In this document: piece by piece, positions 11,570 to 23,132 of the stretch
Position numbering within the stretch: the stretch's first letter is position 1
Layout of the letters: each line of letters starts with the position of its first letter
Assembly: GCA_963575745.1 (NCBI GenBank)
Contig: CAUYUJ010016286.1
Coordinates: 124,001 to 188,000, forward strand
Direction of reading: 5' to 3'
DNA: 64,000 bases
Source of the DNA: Prorocentrum cordatum
Taxonomy: Eukaryota; Sar; Dinophyceae; Prorocentrales; Prorocentraceae
The notes under the pieces: generated by a model
Database searches by the model: none
Seen by the model: the letters and a program-made list of their open reading frames with translations, nothing else
What the model was told of the DNA's origin: nothing
Program-made: the position numbers and the translations under genes

Positions 11570-11758
11570 GACCCACGAACCCGGAAAGGGAAATAGACAT
11601 GTGGAGCATGGACACGTTTTCATGATACCCAACTGGGCAACACCTCACGAAACATCCCACGAGACACCTCACGAAACAGCCCACGAGACACCTCACGAAA
11701 CATTCCACGAGACACCTCACGAAACATTTCCACGACGACAGGCAACCACTCAACCAAG
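11570..11758. repeat. Leader plus 24-bp satellite (CACGAGACACCTCACGAAAC)
   Basis: A conserved leader (ATGATGGACCCACGAACCCG, then ATAGACATGTGGAGCATGG) precedes roughly five 24-bp units. The same leader-satellite order occurs at 13275-13515 and 24868-25112, each time followed by the 16-bp satellite. Confidence 0.85.
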
Positions 11759-11759
11759 G

Positions 11760-12715
11760 CGGTGTGTGGTCGTGCTGGGGTGTGGTCGTGCTGGGGGGTG
11801 GTCGTGCTGGGGGGTGGTCGTGCTGGGGGGGTGGTCGTGCTGGGGGGTGGTCGTGCTGGGGCGTGGTCGTGCTGGGGCGTGGTCGTGCTGGGGCGTGGTC
11901 GTGCTGGGGCGTGGTCGTGCTGGGGCGTGGTCGTGCTGGGGTGTGGTCGTGCTGTGGTAAGGTCGTGCTGGGGTGCGGTCGTGCTGGGGTGTGGTCTTGC
12001 TGGGGTGGGGTCGTGCTGGGGTGTGATCGTGCTGGGGTGGGGTCGTGCTGGGGTGTGGTCGTGCTGGGGTGTGGTCGTGCTAGGGTGGGGTCGTGCTGGG
12101 GTGGGGTCGTGCTGGGGAGTGGTCGTGCTGGGGTGTGGTCGTGCTGGGGTGTGGTCATGCTGGGGCGTGGTCGTGCTGGGGTGGGGTCGTGCTGGGGTGG
12201 GGTCGTGCTGGGGTGGGTTCGTGCTGGGGTGCTCCGCACCCTGTGATTTATCGATCTGGTCGTGCTGGGGTGTGGTCGTGCTGGGGTGTGGTCGTGCTGG
12301 GGTGTGGTCGTGCTGGGGTGTGGTCGTGCTGGGGTGTGGTCGTGGGGGGTGTGTCGTGCGTGGTTGGGGGGTGCGTGCTGGGGGGTGGTCGTGCTGGCGG
12401 TGTGGTCGTGCTGGGGGGGTGGTCGTGCTGGGGTGGGGTCGTGCTGGGGCGTGGTGGTGCTGGGGCGTGGTCGTGCTGGGGCGTGGTCGTGCTGGGGTGT
12501 GGTCGTGCTGTGGTGAGGTCGTGCTGGGGTGTGGTCGTGCTGGGGTGTGGTCTTGCTGGGGTAGGGTCGTGCTGGGGTCGGGTCGTGCTGGGGTGTGGTC
12601 GTGCTGGGGTATGGTCGTGCTGGGGTGGGGTCGTGCTGGGGTGGGGTCGTGCTGGGGTCTGGTCGTGCTGGGGTGTGGTCGTGCTGGGGTATGGTCGTGC
12701 TAGGGTGGGGGCGTG
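11760..12715. repeat. 16-bp satellite (GTCGTGCTGGGGTGTG), ~60 copies
   Basis: Pure array of a 16-bp unit. Because 16 is not a multiple of 3, translations have a 16-residue period and all three frames stay open on both strands. At 12231-12257 the array is interrupted by GCACCCTGTGATTTATCGATC, a module also found just outside the arrays. Confidence 0.95.
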
Positions 12716-13270
12716 CATTTCGCTCGAGACATCCTGCCAAAATTCCAGGAAATCGTACAAAAACAAACGAATTAGTCGAGACATCATCGAAATTCCTTTG
12801 CGCGGGGCGCTTTTCCGCGTCGCGGTCGGCTCTGCAAAACAAGCGTTTCGCTCGAGACATCCTCGGCAAACTCTGCGGAGCAAGCGTTTCGCTCGAGACA
12901 TCCTCAACACACGAAAAAGTGGCCCGCACCCTGTGATTTATCGATCGGGATTTCAAAAACAAGCGTTTCGCTCGAGACATCCTCAAATTTTAATTCGCCG
13001 GCCTCCTTCGACCTCGTTATTTATCAGGGAAAAAATTCGCCGGCCTCCCTCAAGTTGGCACCGGGGGACAGGTTTACCTACTAAAAGAGAACCCTGGGCC
13101 TATGCCCTTTCCGGGAACAAGCGTTTCGCTCGAGACATCCTCAAATTTTAATTCGCCGGCCTCCTTCGACCTCGTTATTTATCAGGGAAAAAATTCGCCG
13201 GCCTCCCTCAAGTTGGCACCGGGGGACAGGTTTACCTACTAAAAGAGAACCCTGGGCCGATGCCCTTTCC
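12716..13270. repeat. Dispersed modules between two satellite arrays
   Basis: Contains six copies of AGCGTTTCGCTCGAGAC-type sequence and a direct duplication of about 165 bp (12960-13110 and 13118-13270) holding the CGCCGGCC pair and the CCCTTTCCGGG box. No gene seen. Confidence 0.7.
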
Positions 13271-13274
13271 GGGG

Positions 13275-13515
13275 AAACATGATGGACCCACGAACCCGGA
13301 AAGGGATATAGACATGTGGAGCATGGACACGTTTTCATGATACCCAACTGGGCAACACCTCACGAAACATCCCACGAGACACCTCACGAAACAGCCCACG
13401 AGACACCTCACGAAACATTCCACGAGACACCTCACGAAACATTTCACGAGACACCCCGCGAAACATTCCACGAGACACCCCACGAAACATTCCACGACGA
13501 CAGGCAACCACTCAA
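13275..13515. repeat. Leader plus 24-bp satellite, second copy
   Basis: Same leader as at 11570, followed by about eight 24-bp units, three more than the first copy. Confidence 0.85.
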
Positions 13516-13521
13516 CCAAGG

Positions 13522-14225
13522 CGGTGTGGTCGTGCTGGGGAGTGGTCGTGCTGGGGTGTGGTCGTGCTGGGGGGTGGTCGTGCTGGGGGGTGGTCGTGCT
13601 GGGGGGGTGGTCGTGCTGGGGGGTGGTCGTGCTGGGGCGTGGTCGTGCTGGGGCGTGGTCGTGCTGGGGCGTGGTCGTGCTGGGGTGTGGTCGTGCTGTG
13701 GTGAGGTCGTGCTGGGGTGTGGTCGTGCTGGGGTGTGGTCTTGCTGGGGTAGGGTCGTGCTGGGGTCGGGTCGTGCTGGGGTGTGGTCGTGCTGGGGTAT
13801 GGTCGTGCTGGGGTGTGGTCGTGCTGGGGTGTGCTGGGGTCTGGTCGTGCTGGGGTGTGGTCGTGTGTGGGTATGTGGTCGTGCTGGGGTTGGTCGTGCT
13901 GGGGTGGTGGTCGTGTGCTGGGGTGGGGTCGTGCTGGGGTGTGGTCGTGCTGGGGCGTGGTCGTGCTGGGGCGTGGTCGTGCTGGGGTGTGGTCGTGCTG
14001 GGGTGGGTCGTGCTGGGGTGTGGTCGTGCTGGGGTGGTCCGCACCCTGTGATTCATCGATCGGGTCGTGCTGGGGTGTGGTCGTGGTGGGGTGTGATCGT
14101 GGTGGGGTGTGGTCGTGTTGGGGTGTGGTCGTGCTGGGGTGTGGTCGTGCTGGGGTGGGGTGTGTGTCGTGCTGGGGCGTGGTCGTGCTGGGGTGTGGTC
14201 GTGCTGGGGTGTGGTCGTGCTGAGG
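13522..14225. repeat. 16-bp satellite, second array
   Basis: About 44 units of the same 16-bp repeat, some lengthened or shortened by 1-4 nt after 13840. Interrupted at 14037-14063 by CACCCTGTGATTCATCGATC, the same interrupter as in the first array. Confidence 0.95.
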
Positions 14226-14429
14226 TGTCCCGCACCCTGTGATTTATCGATCGGGATTTCAAAAACAAGCGTTTCGCCTGAGACATCCTCAAATTTTAAT
14301 CCGCCGGCCTCCTTCGACCTCGATATTTATCAGGGAAAGAATCCGCCGGCCTCCTTCACGTTGGGCACGGGGACATTGTTTACATACTAAAAGAGAACCC
14401 TGGGCCTATGCCCTTTCCGGGTAAAATGA

Positions 14430-14850
14430 ATTGTGGGATTTCCATATTTTTCCAGTTCCTCGGCGCTGTTCGGCGCTGTTTTTTTGTGTATGCCTCGCGG
14501 GTTTTGTTAGCTGGGCCCCTCAGGGGTGTGGGATCTTCTGGACCCCCTGGAGCTTCTGGAGGCCTCCAGGAGGCTTGGAGAGCCGCCGGAAGGGTGTCTC
14601 GGGCTGCTCGGGAGCGTGTTGGGCCGTTCTTTACGTTCTGGGGGCTCCTTGAGGTCGTCATGGGCTGTCCTTCAGCGTCTTGGGGTCTGCCCCCGGGAAG
14701 CCAGGAGGCGCGGTACTGGCCAGATGTCAGGGGATGAGTGGGACCCCCGAGTAGGAGTCCCACTTGAAACATGATCGACCCACGAACCCGGAAAGGAATA
14801 TAGAACTGTAACACATGGCGGCGTTTTCAAAGACACCTGATTGGGTGACG
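14430..14850. other. Unassigned sequence with GGCCTC-type repeats
   Basis: Degenerate GGCCTC/CTTCTGGAGG repeat text followed by a partial copy of the satellite leader (ACCCACGAACCCGGAAAGG, 14770-14790). No gene seen. Confidence 0.5.
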
Positions 14851-14857
14851 GGCAAAT

Positions 14858-15620
14858 GCAATGCTGAAGGTATCGATCTTGATGTACCGTGCCGAAATCT
14901 GTGCTGTGCTGCGCCGTGCTGAATTGCGATGTGCCATGGCGCGATTGTGCTCTATAGCCTCGTGGATCGAGTCCTCCTTTGCATCCGAGTCCTGACCGAA
15001 CTGATCTGGATCTTAAGCTCGAGCTGCCTGAACACATAGTAGCTGCCCCAGAGCTAATGGACAGGGGAACATGCCAGGAGGACGCGCCGCGAAACGTCCC
15101 AAGGGATGCGCCAGGCGACGTGCCAGGGACGTGCCATGGGGTCGCACCGCGGGACGTGCCAAGGGGACGCGCTACGGAACGTGCCAATGGATGTGCCACG
15201 GGATGTGCCAGGGGACGCGCCACGCGACGTGCCAGGGGGACTCGCCAAGGGACGCCCCACGGAACTTGCCAAGGAACGTGCCAAATTGCAATGCTGAAGG
15301 TATCGATCTTGATGTACCGTGCCGGAATCTGTGCTGTGCTGCGCCGTGCTGGATTGCGATGTGCTATGGCGCGATTGTGCTCTATAGCCTCGTGGATCGA
15401 GTCCTCCTTTGCATCCGAGTCCTGACCGAACTGATCTGGATCTTAAGCTCGAGCTGCCTGAACACATAGTAGCTGCCCCAGAGCTAATTGACAGGGGGAC
15501 ATGCCAGGAGGACGCGACGCGGAACGTCTCAAGGGACGCGCCAAGCGACGTGCCAAGGGACGCGTCATGGGGACGCACCGCGGGACGTGCCAAGGGGACG
15601 CGCTACGGAACGTGCTGGGG
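14858..15620. repeat. ~430-bp tandem duplication containing the 18-bp satellite
   Basis: CAATGCTGAAGGTATCGATC begins at 14858 and again at 15288. Each copy runs through TGATGTACCGTGCCG, CTGCCCCAGAGCTAAT and then an 18-bp satellite. The second copy is truncated by the modules starting at 15620. Confidence 0.85.
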
Positions 15621-15639
15621 ACAAGCGTTTCGCTCGAGA

Positions 15640-16375
15640 CATCCTTTCAAAATCCTCAGAATTCCTGCGCGCGGGACGCGGCACGCGCGAGACATCCTCG
15701 GAATTCCTGCGAGCGGGACGTGAAAACAAGCATTTCGCCTGAGCCATCCTCTGAATTCTAGCCCCCCACAGGCCCCCGCTCGAGACATCCCCCAATTTTG
15801 CAAAACCAGCGTTTCGCTCGAGACATCCTCAACAAATTATGAACAACAAGCGTTTCGCTTGAGACATCCTGCCAAAATTATAAGAAATCCTGGCAAAACA
15901 AACTAATTAGTCAAGACATCCTCGAAATTCCTGCGTGCGGGACGCGGCACGCGCGAGACATCCTTGGAATTCCTACGAGCGGAACGTGAAAACAAGCATT
16001 TCGCCTGAGACATCTTCTGAAGTCTGGCACCCCATGAAGCCCCCCTCGAGACATCCCCAAATTTTGCAAAACCAGCGTTTCGCTCGAGATATCCTCAACA
16101 AATGTTGAAAACACGCGTTTCGTTCGAGACATCCTGCCAAAATTCTAAGACATCCTGACAACACAAACGAATTAGTCGAGACATCCTCAAAATTCCTGCG
16201 CGCGGGACGCGGCACGCGCGAGACATCCTTGGAATTCCTGCGAGCGGGACACGAAAACAAGCATTTCGCCTGAGACATCTTCTAAAGTCTGGCACCCCAC
16301 GAACCCCCCGCTCGAGACATCCGCAAATTTTGCAAAACAGCGTTTCGCTCGAGACATCCTCAACAAATTATGAAA
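15640..16375. repeat. ~265-bp tandem repeat, ~3 copies
   Basis: Each unit holds GGGACGCGGCACGCGCGAGAC, ACAAGCATTTCGCCTGAG, a CCCC-rich link and CCAGCGTTTCGCTCGAGA. Starts near 15670, 15935 and 16200. All are built from the GCGTTTCGCTCGAGACATCC module seen elsewhere. Confidence 0.75.
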
Positions 16376-16377
16376 AT

Positions 16378-17200
16378 TACACTACACCCCACGCTCCCAG
16401 GGCCACGATCCCTCGTAAATTACGCTACGTCAGCGCTCCCAGGGCCACGATCCCTCGTAAGGGCTCCTGGGCCCTCCTGGGTCTTCCTTGGACCTCTTGG
16501 GCCCTCCTGGGCTCTCCTGGAGCCTCCTGGAGCTTCTCCTGGGCCCTCCTTGGGCCCCCTGGTGCCTCTTGGAGCCTCCTGGGTCCTCCTGAGCCCTCCT
16601 GGGCTCTCCTGGGCCCTCCTGGGCTCTCCTGGAGCCTCCTGGGCCCTCCTGGGCGAAGTTAAGGTCCGAAAACACATGGGACTTGCAGCATTTCTGAAAT
16701 TCGGTGCCACCCCTCACGCAGGTCGGCGGGGTCAGGATCCGAAAACAGATGGGATTTGCCACATGTCTGAAATTCGGTGCCACCCCTCACGCAGATCGGC
16801 GGGGTCAGGGTCAAAAAACACATGGGATTTCTACTATTTTCGAACTTATGCAACTTCAAGAATCCAAAACTCCGTTCCCAGCGCCGTTCGGGAGGCCGCG
16901 GCACCTCGTTATCTATCGAGCGAACGCGTTTACATCGTTTTTTTTATCATTTCAAGTCGATGTCGGAAAAAAGCTGACTTCACCTGTGAAATATCGAGGT
17001 TTCCTTGAAGGCAGTAAAATTCCAAGAGCACGATCTGCGTGAGGGGTGGCGAAAAATGGCCTTCGTCGTCACAATTTTAATTCGCCGGCCCCCTTCGACC
17101 TCGTAATTTATCGCACAAGAAATTCGCCGGCCCCCTTCAAGTAAAAACCGGGGAGTGAACCAACTAAAAGAGAACCCTGGGCCTACGCCCTGTCCGGGAA
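16378..17200. repeat. Duplicated block, copy 2 of 10127-11090
   Basis: Near-identical to 10127-11090 over the flanks but with only about two or three of the 68-bp units. The tail (CCTGTGAAATATCGAGG, CCGGCCCCCTTC, CCCTGGGCCTACGCCC) is preserved. Confidence 0.8.
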
Positions 17201-17219
17201 AATTTGGAGTTCTGGGAAT

Positions 17220-18000
17220 TCCGTTTTTTTCAACATCCTCGATCTTCGAGGGTTGGAAGCGGGAAAACGTGAGGCGAGAAACATTAGAAAAACAATGGGA
17301 AATCAACGATGTTACCCTCTTTGGGCTCTCTCGGAACGGCTCTCGCAGCTCTCTTGGGCTGTTCTTGAAGCCTCGTCGGGGTTTTTTGGGGCCTCCCAAG
17401 AATCGGGGGCATGTTGGGGGCCTCTGGGGGTCCCGGAGGCCTCTCGGAGGTCTCTGGAAGCCTCATGCTCCCGCTCTTGGGCCCATCTTGGGCCTGTTCT
17501 GGTGTGGTCTGGGGCTGTCCTGGGCGCCTCTTCGGCAATCTTGGAGCCTTCTTGGCCCGTCTTGGGGCCGTCCTGAGTGTCTCTTGGGTGGTCTTGGAGC
17601 GGTCTTGGGAGGCGCTTCGGCGCGCTTGGACCGTTGGAAGCTCGAAAGCGCGACACGCCAAAAACATTGCAAAAAACAATGAACATCTACGATTTTGGCC
17701 TCTTCGGGCCGTCCCAGGACGCCTGTCGGAGCTCTCTTGGGGTCTCTTGGAGGCCACCTGGGAGCCTCGAGAGCCGTCGGAAGGCTGACTTGGGCTGCTC
17801 GGAAGCGTCTTGGACCATTCTTTCGAATTATGGGGGCTTCTGGGAGGCGTCTTGGGCCCTCCTGGGACGCTGTGGAGGCTCCCCGGAAAGGCCGGGGGAG
17901 CGATACCGGGAGCGTCCCCGAGATGTGGCGGGGAGGTGTGGGACCCGGGGCCTGGGGGGGCGGTATGTATTTCTATTATATAAAACCGCGGGAGCGCTTC
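17220..18000. repeat. GGCCTCTTGGG-type repeat block
   Basis: Forward-orientation units with CTCGAAAGCGCGA and TTGGACCGTTGGAAGC spacers. No coding signal. Confidence 0.65.
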
Positions 18001-19015
18001 GCGCGCGCTTGGGTTCTAGCGCATGCCATGGCGTTGGTAGCTGAGCGGCGTGCGTTTCGGACAGGCTCATTCCATGCCTTGCCTTACCTCGTCCTCCAAT
18101 ATTCCTTATACGTCCTTCCTCGTTAACCCTGCAGACTCTCTCGGTTGTCCTCGCTTTTCGTTTCTAGTTCTTAACGACGGCCTCCTCTTGCTTGGGATTA
18201 TGCGGGAGTTTCGAGCTGTTCAGGGCCGGCGTGGGAAGATATTCAATATGAAATGGGCTGGCTTGGAGTGTACGGGTCTCATGTGGATCTTCCTGTTTAG
18301 GCTGCCTTGAAGGCCTTGGGGCCCGCTTGGGCCCCTCTTGGGCTCTTCTTCGAAGTTTTGGAGCCGTCTCGAGCCTCGGCGCCATGTGAAGCTCTCCCGA
18401 AGCCATCCGAAGGAGACGAGCGTGAGATTTACTGAATATGGAGAAACCTGAAAGGCTTTTGCGTTCGTGGCTCTCTGGGGTCATTTGGGAGGGCCTTTGG
18501 GAGTTCCACTGGGGCATCTTGTGGTCCCTGGGGGCCGCCTTGAAACATCTTGGAGCGTCTTGGACCACTAAGGGGCCATCTTGGCGGCCAGCGGGCGTCC
18601 TCCTGAACCAGCTCGGAACCCTCTTCAGGCCGAAAAAATCACCCACAGACCCCAAAGCGGATCCCTGAGCCAAGGGGGGACAAATTGGGTTGCGACGGGG
18701 GGAGTTTGGGAAAAATGGGCCACCCCAGAGCCACCCCAGGTCCCCTCCCCCATGGGCGGTCCCGTCGTCTTCTTCCGTCGTCCGACGTCCGTCGTCCGTC
18801 CACCCGCCATGTTGTTTCTCTATGATAGCTCTGCCGCGGGCATCTTCTCTCACTTGCTCTGGGCAGAAAGTGCCGGGGTTGCAGCGGCCAGCACTGTACG
18901 CTCGCTGGATACTGCTGGATACTGCTGCGTGAAAGGCATGCAGTGCTACCCTGAGCAGCTGTGGAGCATACCGTGAAAGGCACCGCCGGGGACGGACCCT
19001 GTGTAGAGTGTGGAA
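18000..19015. other. No recognisable gene
   Basis: Ordinary-looking sequence mixed with degenerate repeat text. A 548-codon minus-strand frame spans 18164-19810, but its Pro/Arg-rich half is a translation of the ~373-bp repeat and the rest matches nothing I know. Confidence 0.45.
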
Positions 19016-19019
19016 AGTC

Positions 19020-20235
19020 GGACCAGCTCTCTGGTCGACACTCTTGGGCGCGCCCTGGGGCTCTCTAGTGGGCCGTTTTGGGGGGCCCATTGGGGGACTG
19101 TTTCGGGGCCTCTTTTGGTGTTTTTTTCTGGTCTCTTGGGGTCCTCTTGAGGCTTCTTGGGCGCTTCTTGGGAGTCTCTTGGGGTCTCCTGGGGGCCTCT
19201 TGGGCCAAAACCCTCGAATCTTCGGTTCCTCGTCCCCGTCTTGGGCGCCGACTCGGGGCGTTCTTGGACGATTTGGGCGCCTCGGGGGCCGTCTTGGCCC
19301 CCTCGTGCGCCGCCTTGGAGCCCTCTTGGGGGCATACTCGACAGGCTCGGGTGCCTGCCTCTTGGGCCGTGTTGGACGCAGTGGAAGCCCAAAAGGCGAA
19401 CACGCCAAAAATATCAGTTTTCCCATAGGAAGTCGACGATTTGTACTGATTGGGGCTCTATCGGGGTGCCCCTTAGGGCGTGTTCGGGGCCTCTTTTTGT
19501 ATTTTTGCAGGTTTCCTGGCGACCTCTTGGGGCTTCTTGGGCGCTTCTTGGAGTTTCTTGGGGTCTCCTGGGAGACTCTGGGGCCAAAAATGTAAATTTC
19601 CGGTTCCTCGTTCCCGTCTTGGGCGCCGATTTGGGGCGTTCTTGGGCGATTTAGGCGTCTCGTGGGCCGTCTTGGCCCCCTCGTGCGCCGTCTTGGAGCC
19701 CTCCTGAGGGCATCCTCGACCGTCTTGGGTGCCTCTTGGGTCGTCTTGGAAGCAGTGGAAGCCCAAAAGGCGAACACGCCAAAAATACCAGTTCTCCGAA
19801 AGGAAATCAACGATGTTTACTTATCTGGAGCTCTGTTGGGGTGCCTCTTGGGGCGTCTTCGGGGCCTTTTTGGTTGTTTTTTTCTGGTCTCTTGGGGGCA
19901 TCTTGAGGCTTCTGGGGCGCTTCTTGGAGCCTCTTGGGGTCTCCTGGGGGTCTCTTGGGCCAAAAGGCGGAAATTTCCAGTTCCTCGTCCCCGTTATGGG
20001 CGCCGACTCGGGGCGTTCTTGGGCGGTTTGGGCGCCTCGTGGGCCGTCTTGGCCGCCTCGTGGGCCGTCTTGGGGCCCTCTTGGGCGCATCCTCGACCGT
20101 CTTGGGTGCCTCTTGGGCCGTCTTGAGTGGAAACCCACAAGGCGAACACACCAAAAATATCAGTTTTCCCATCGGAAATTTGCTTATTGCTCTCTCGGGG
20201 TGCCTCTTGGAGCGTCTTCGGGGCCTTGGGGGGCC
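19020..20235. repeat. ~373-bp tandem repeat, ~3 copies
   Basis: GGAAGCCCAAAAGGCGAACAC occurs near 19383 and 19756, and a variant near 20127. Each is preceded by TCCTCGT(C)CCCGTCTTGGGCG and followed by CAGTTTTCCCAT(A/C)GG-like text. Internally it is made of GGCCTCTTGG units, so it is a higher-order repeat. Confidence 0.8.
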
Positions 20236-20259
20236 TTCTTGGCGTCATGGGAGTCGTCT

Positions 20260-21170
20260 TGAAAGGCATCCGGAGCCATCGGAGCGCGTTTTCGACCGCT
20301 CCGAAACCATCTTCGGGCGATCTTGGACGGCCCCTGGCGCTCCGGCAGGGCTCCCGGCGCGCCGGGCCCCACATTTGTGGTCGCGGTTCCGGCCCCCGAC
20401 CCCCGGACCCTGCCCCCGTGATATGTATAAGCCGTCCTGGACGATCCCCACCACCCTGGCGGCTTCTCAGGGGTAAAAAGTGATTTGTTCAGGCAGATGT
20501 TGCACACCAATTGCATCCTGTGATTTACTCCCGGCCGCCGTGAGGCCCCGCCTTTTTTCGCCCTTACTCTGCTAATTAAAGCTGTGCGCGTCCCGCTTAG
20601 CTTTCAGCGGAAGAGGTTCGCTCTCGCCCTGCAGATCAATGTTTTTTTTCCTGTGGCTTCGTCCGCCGCTTGGGACAACAATGGGTATGCTTTCGAGCTG
20701 CTTTCGAGTCCGGGGCCTCCCCCGTCCTCGGACCACACCGTCCTCCCCGGTCCCGTCCGCCTTGGTTCTAGGTTGTCCTCCATACAGGGCAGTTTCGAAT
20801 ACATAGGATGTTTAAAGACATGGGATCTTTAATACATGATTCATTTATGAATAAATTTATGCACGAACTCATCGTTGTTTGTAGCACTAGTTCCCTGCAT
20901 TTTTATACATGATCCGCACGCGGAGCATGTGTTAAAAAAAACGGCACTGTACCCTCATCAGCTCCAAGTCGCGGGCGATGCCTATACAGTGGAGGTCACA
21001 GTCCACAAGAAACCCTCCACAAGAAACCCAACCCTGAGACCCCAGGACGTTCATTGGCTTTGGGCGTGGGAGCGTCGCGCTTTGCACAGCAGAACCATCG
21101 AAACCCAAGACACCCGGGGCACCCTGGAGGCAAGCAGGGTGTTTCTTGGCCTGGGCCTCCATTGCACTGC
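20260..21170. other. No recognisable gene
   Basis: Mixed composition, short open frames only, no repeat structure apparent and no RNA gene recognised. Confidence 0.45.
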
Positions 21171-21178
21171 GGGTCGAG

Positions 21179-21254
21179 AAAATGACCACAACCACTGCTT
21201 CTTGTTGGCGCCGCCTTCCAGCCGGCCGAAAAAGAAGCAGTGGTTGTGGTCATC
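21179..21254. mobile_element. Short hairpin element, copy 1
   Basis: About 76 bp with arms AATGACCACAACCACTGCTT and AAGCAGTGGTTGTGGTCAT and a GC-rich loop. An independent second copy lies 22 bp away. The size and near-perfect arms suggest a MITE or hairpin-forming insert. Confidence 0.7.
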
Positions 21255-21275
21255 TGCCTGGTGCCAAGTTTAACG

Positions 21276-21352
21276 AAATGACCACAACCACTGCTCTGCT
21301 TCTGCTGGTTGGAAGGCAGCATCAGAAGAGAAGCAGTGGTTGTGGTCATTTT
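21276..21352. mobile_element. Short hairpin element, copy 2
   Basis: Arms AATGACCACAACCACTGCT and AGCAGTGGTTGTGGTCATT around a different loop (TGGTTGGAAGGCAGC). The arms are conserved while the loops diverge, as expected for two members of one fold-back family. Confidence 0.7.
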
Positions 21353-21759
21353 CCCGTCACGTATGAACTCACCGGCAGAAGCGACCAGGCTCAGAGAAAG
21401 TGGCGCGGCGGCGTTTGCCCCCCCCCCCCCCCGGGAACGCTCAACTGAATAGATCCACTGGGTCCGCACTCCCAGCGTCACGACCCCGTGTAGATTGCGC
21501 CGGGTCCGCGCCCGCAGGCAGGGAGCCACACGGGGCCTCACGAGACCCAAACGAGGCCCCAAGAGGCCCGAAAGAGGCCCCAAGACACCCCGACGCTGCA
21601 CCCCAAAGGATTCCGAGAGGCCTCCCAAGAGATCCCGACAAGCACCCGTGAGGCCGCTCATCGACAGCAGGTGGCGACATCCGAACCCGAACCCCACCAC
21701 CCATCGAGTCCCGGTGGGGCGGTGGGAGGCGGGCCGTCGTCGTTCTGACCTCGCTTGGC

Positions 21760-22045
21760 AGGAGGAGGAGGAGGAGGAGGAGGCGGAGGAGGAGGAGGAG
21801 GAGGACGAAGAGGAGGAGGAGGAGGAAGAGTTTTTAAACCCGCGTGCTCCCACCCGTGAGTGGGTGCCCCTGGTCTCGGCACCGGAGGAGGAGGAAGAAG
21901 AGGAGGAGGAGGGGGGCGGAGGAGGAGGAGGGGAGGAGGAGGAGGAGGAGGAGGTGGAGGAGGAGGGAGGAGGAGGAGGAGGAGGAGGAGAGGAGGAGGA
22001 GGAGGAGGAGGAGGAGATAGGAGGTGGAGGAGGGGGCGGAGGAGG
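21760..22045. repeat. (GGA)n/(GAG)n microsatellite, interrupted
   Basis: Long purine triplet runs around a short unique island (21830-21885). The complementary (TCC)n run at 22245-22345 makes the region capable of inter-run pairing. Confidence 0.9.
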
Positions 22046-22244
22046 GGGGGCTTCGATGGGAGGCGGTGGTGGGGCCCGGGCCGCGCGTTCTCCGCCCTCC
22101 GAGCCCTGCCCCCCCGCCGCACGTCGAGCTGGCCGCCCCGCGGCTCGGCGAGGGCGGGGCCCGGCCTCCGCCGCCGACGGGGGTCGGCGCGCGGGCCCCG
22201 CAGCGCAGCGGCCAGCTCCTGGAGGGGGCCCTGGGAGACACAAA

Positions 22245-22345
22245 AGTCAATCTCCTCCTCCTCCTCCTCCTCCTCCTGACCTTCCCTCCTCCTCCTCCTC
22301 CTCCTCCTCCTCCTCCTCCTCCTCCTCCTCCTCCCCCTCCTTCTC
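22245..22345. repeat. (TCC)n microsatellite
   Basis: CTC/TCC triplets, about 30 units with a short interruption near 22276, inverted relative to 21760-22045. Confidence 0.9.
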
Positions 22346-22805
22346 CCCCCCCTCCCCCCCCCCCGCTGAATCCCAAGACCGCGACGGGGGTTTCTCAGGA
22401 CCTCCGACGCCCGAGAGAAGGCTCCAGACACGCCCCCGGACACAAATCAAAGGATTCCCCATATTTTCCTATATCTTCTCGGTCTTTGTCTTCCCCCCCT
22501 CCCCCCACTTCCCCATGATTTTCCCATACTTTCCTGGCACTCGACGATGAATTGTGTCTGTGTGTTTTTGTTCCTTCTTGAAGCTCCGACGGCCTGGTGA
22601 CTCGGTGAGCCGCCGGTGGCCCAACGGCCCACTGCTGCCCCGTGGCGCGCCGGCCAGGAGGCCCGCCAGCCGCCCCAGCAGAGTCAGAATCAGAATCAGA
22701 AGGCGGGGTGTCACCGCAAGAGGCGTGCTCACGTGGGGCACAACCCAACGGCTTGGCCATTCGAATGGATACTAACACTAAAATTCGCTCCGCCGCCCCA
22801 TGAGG

Positions 22806-22994
22806 TGAACAAACAGTGACATAAACCTAAAAACTCGGAGGTCCGCGCGGATTTCTCGGATCGGCGCTGACCCCCCTGGCGGCGCCGCCGGCGCCGCCCC
22901 TGGAGCGCTCCGCGCGCCAGGGCAGGGGGTCCAGCGCGGACCCGAAAAATCCGCGCGGACCTCCGAGTTTTTACGTTTATGTCACCTTTTGTTC
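22806..22994. mobile_element. Fold-back TIR element, ~190 bp
   Basis: Left arm begins GAACAAACAGTGACATAAAC and runs through CTCGGAGGTCCGCGCGGATT. The right arm is its inverse (AATCCGCGCGGACCTCCGAG, then GTTTATGTCACCTTTTGTTC). Arms are about 70 bp each, with a GC-rich centre containing GGCGCCGCCGGCGCC. No ORF, and no clear target duplication. Confidence 0.75.
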
Positions 22995-23049
22995 CCCTGC
23001 CCATGCCGCCCTGGACCCCGGGACGCCGCCCATGACCACAGCAACGGGT

Positions 23050-23124
23050 GCTCCTGCTCTTCCTCATCCTCCTCCTCCTCCTCCTCCTCCTCCTCCTCCT
23101 CCTCCTCCTCCTCCTCCTCCTCCT
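23050..23124. repeat. (TCC)n microsatellite
   Basis: About 22 triplets, immediately downstream of the stop codon of the EEP gene in its sense direction. Confidence 0.9.
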
Positions 23125-23132
23125 CACACGAC

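Noticed and set aside
11304-12986. Long minus-strand frame rich in ARPHPSTTTPQHD
   Set aside because: It is the 16-bp satellite translated; all frames on both strands are open there.
18164-19810. 548-codon Pro/Arg-rich minus-strand frame
   Set aside because: Most of it is the ~373-bp repeat; no recognised domain and composition follows the repeat unit.
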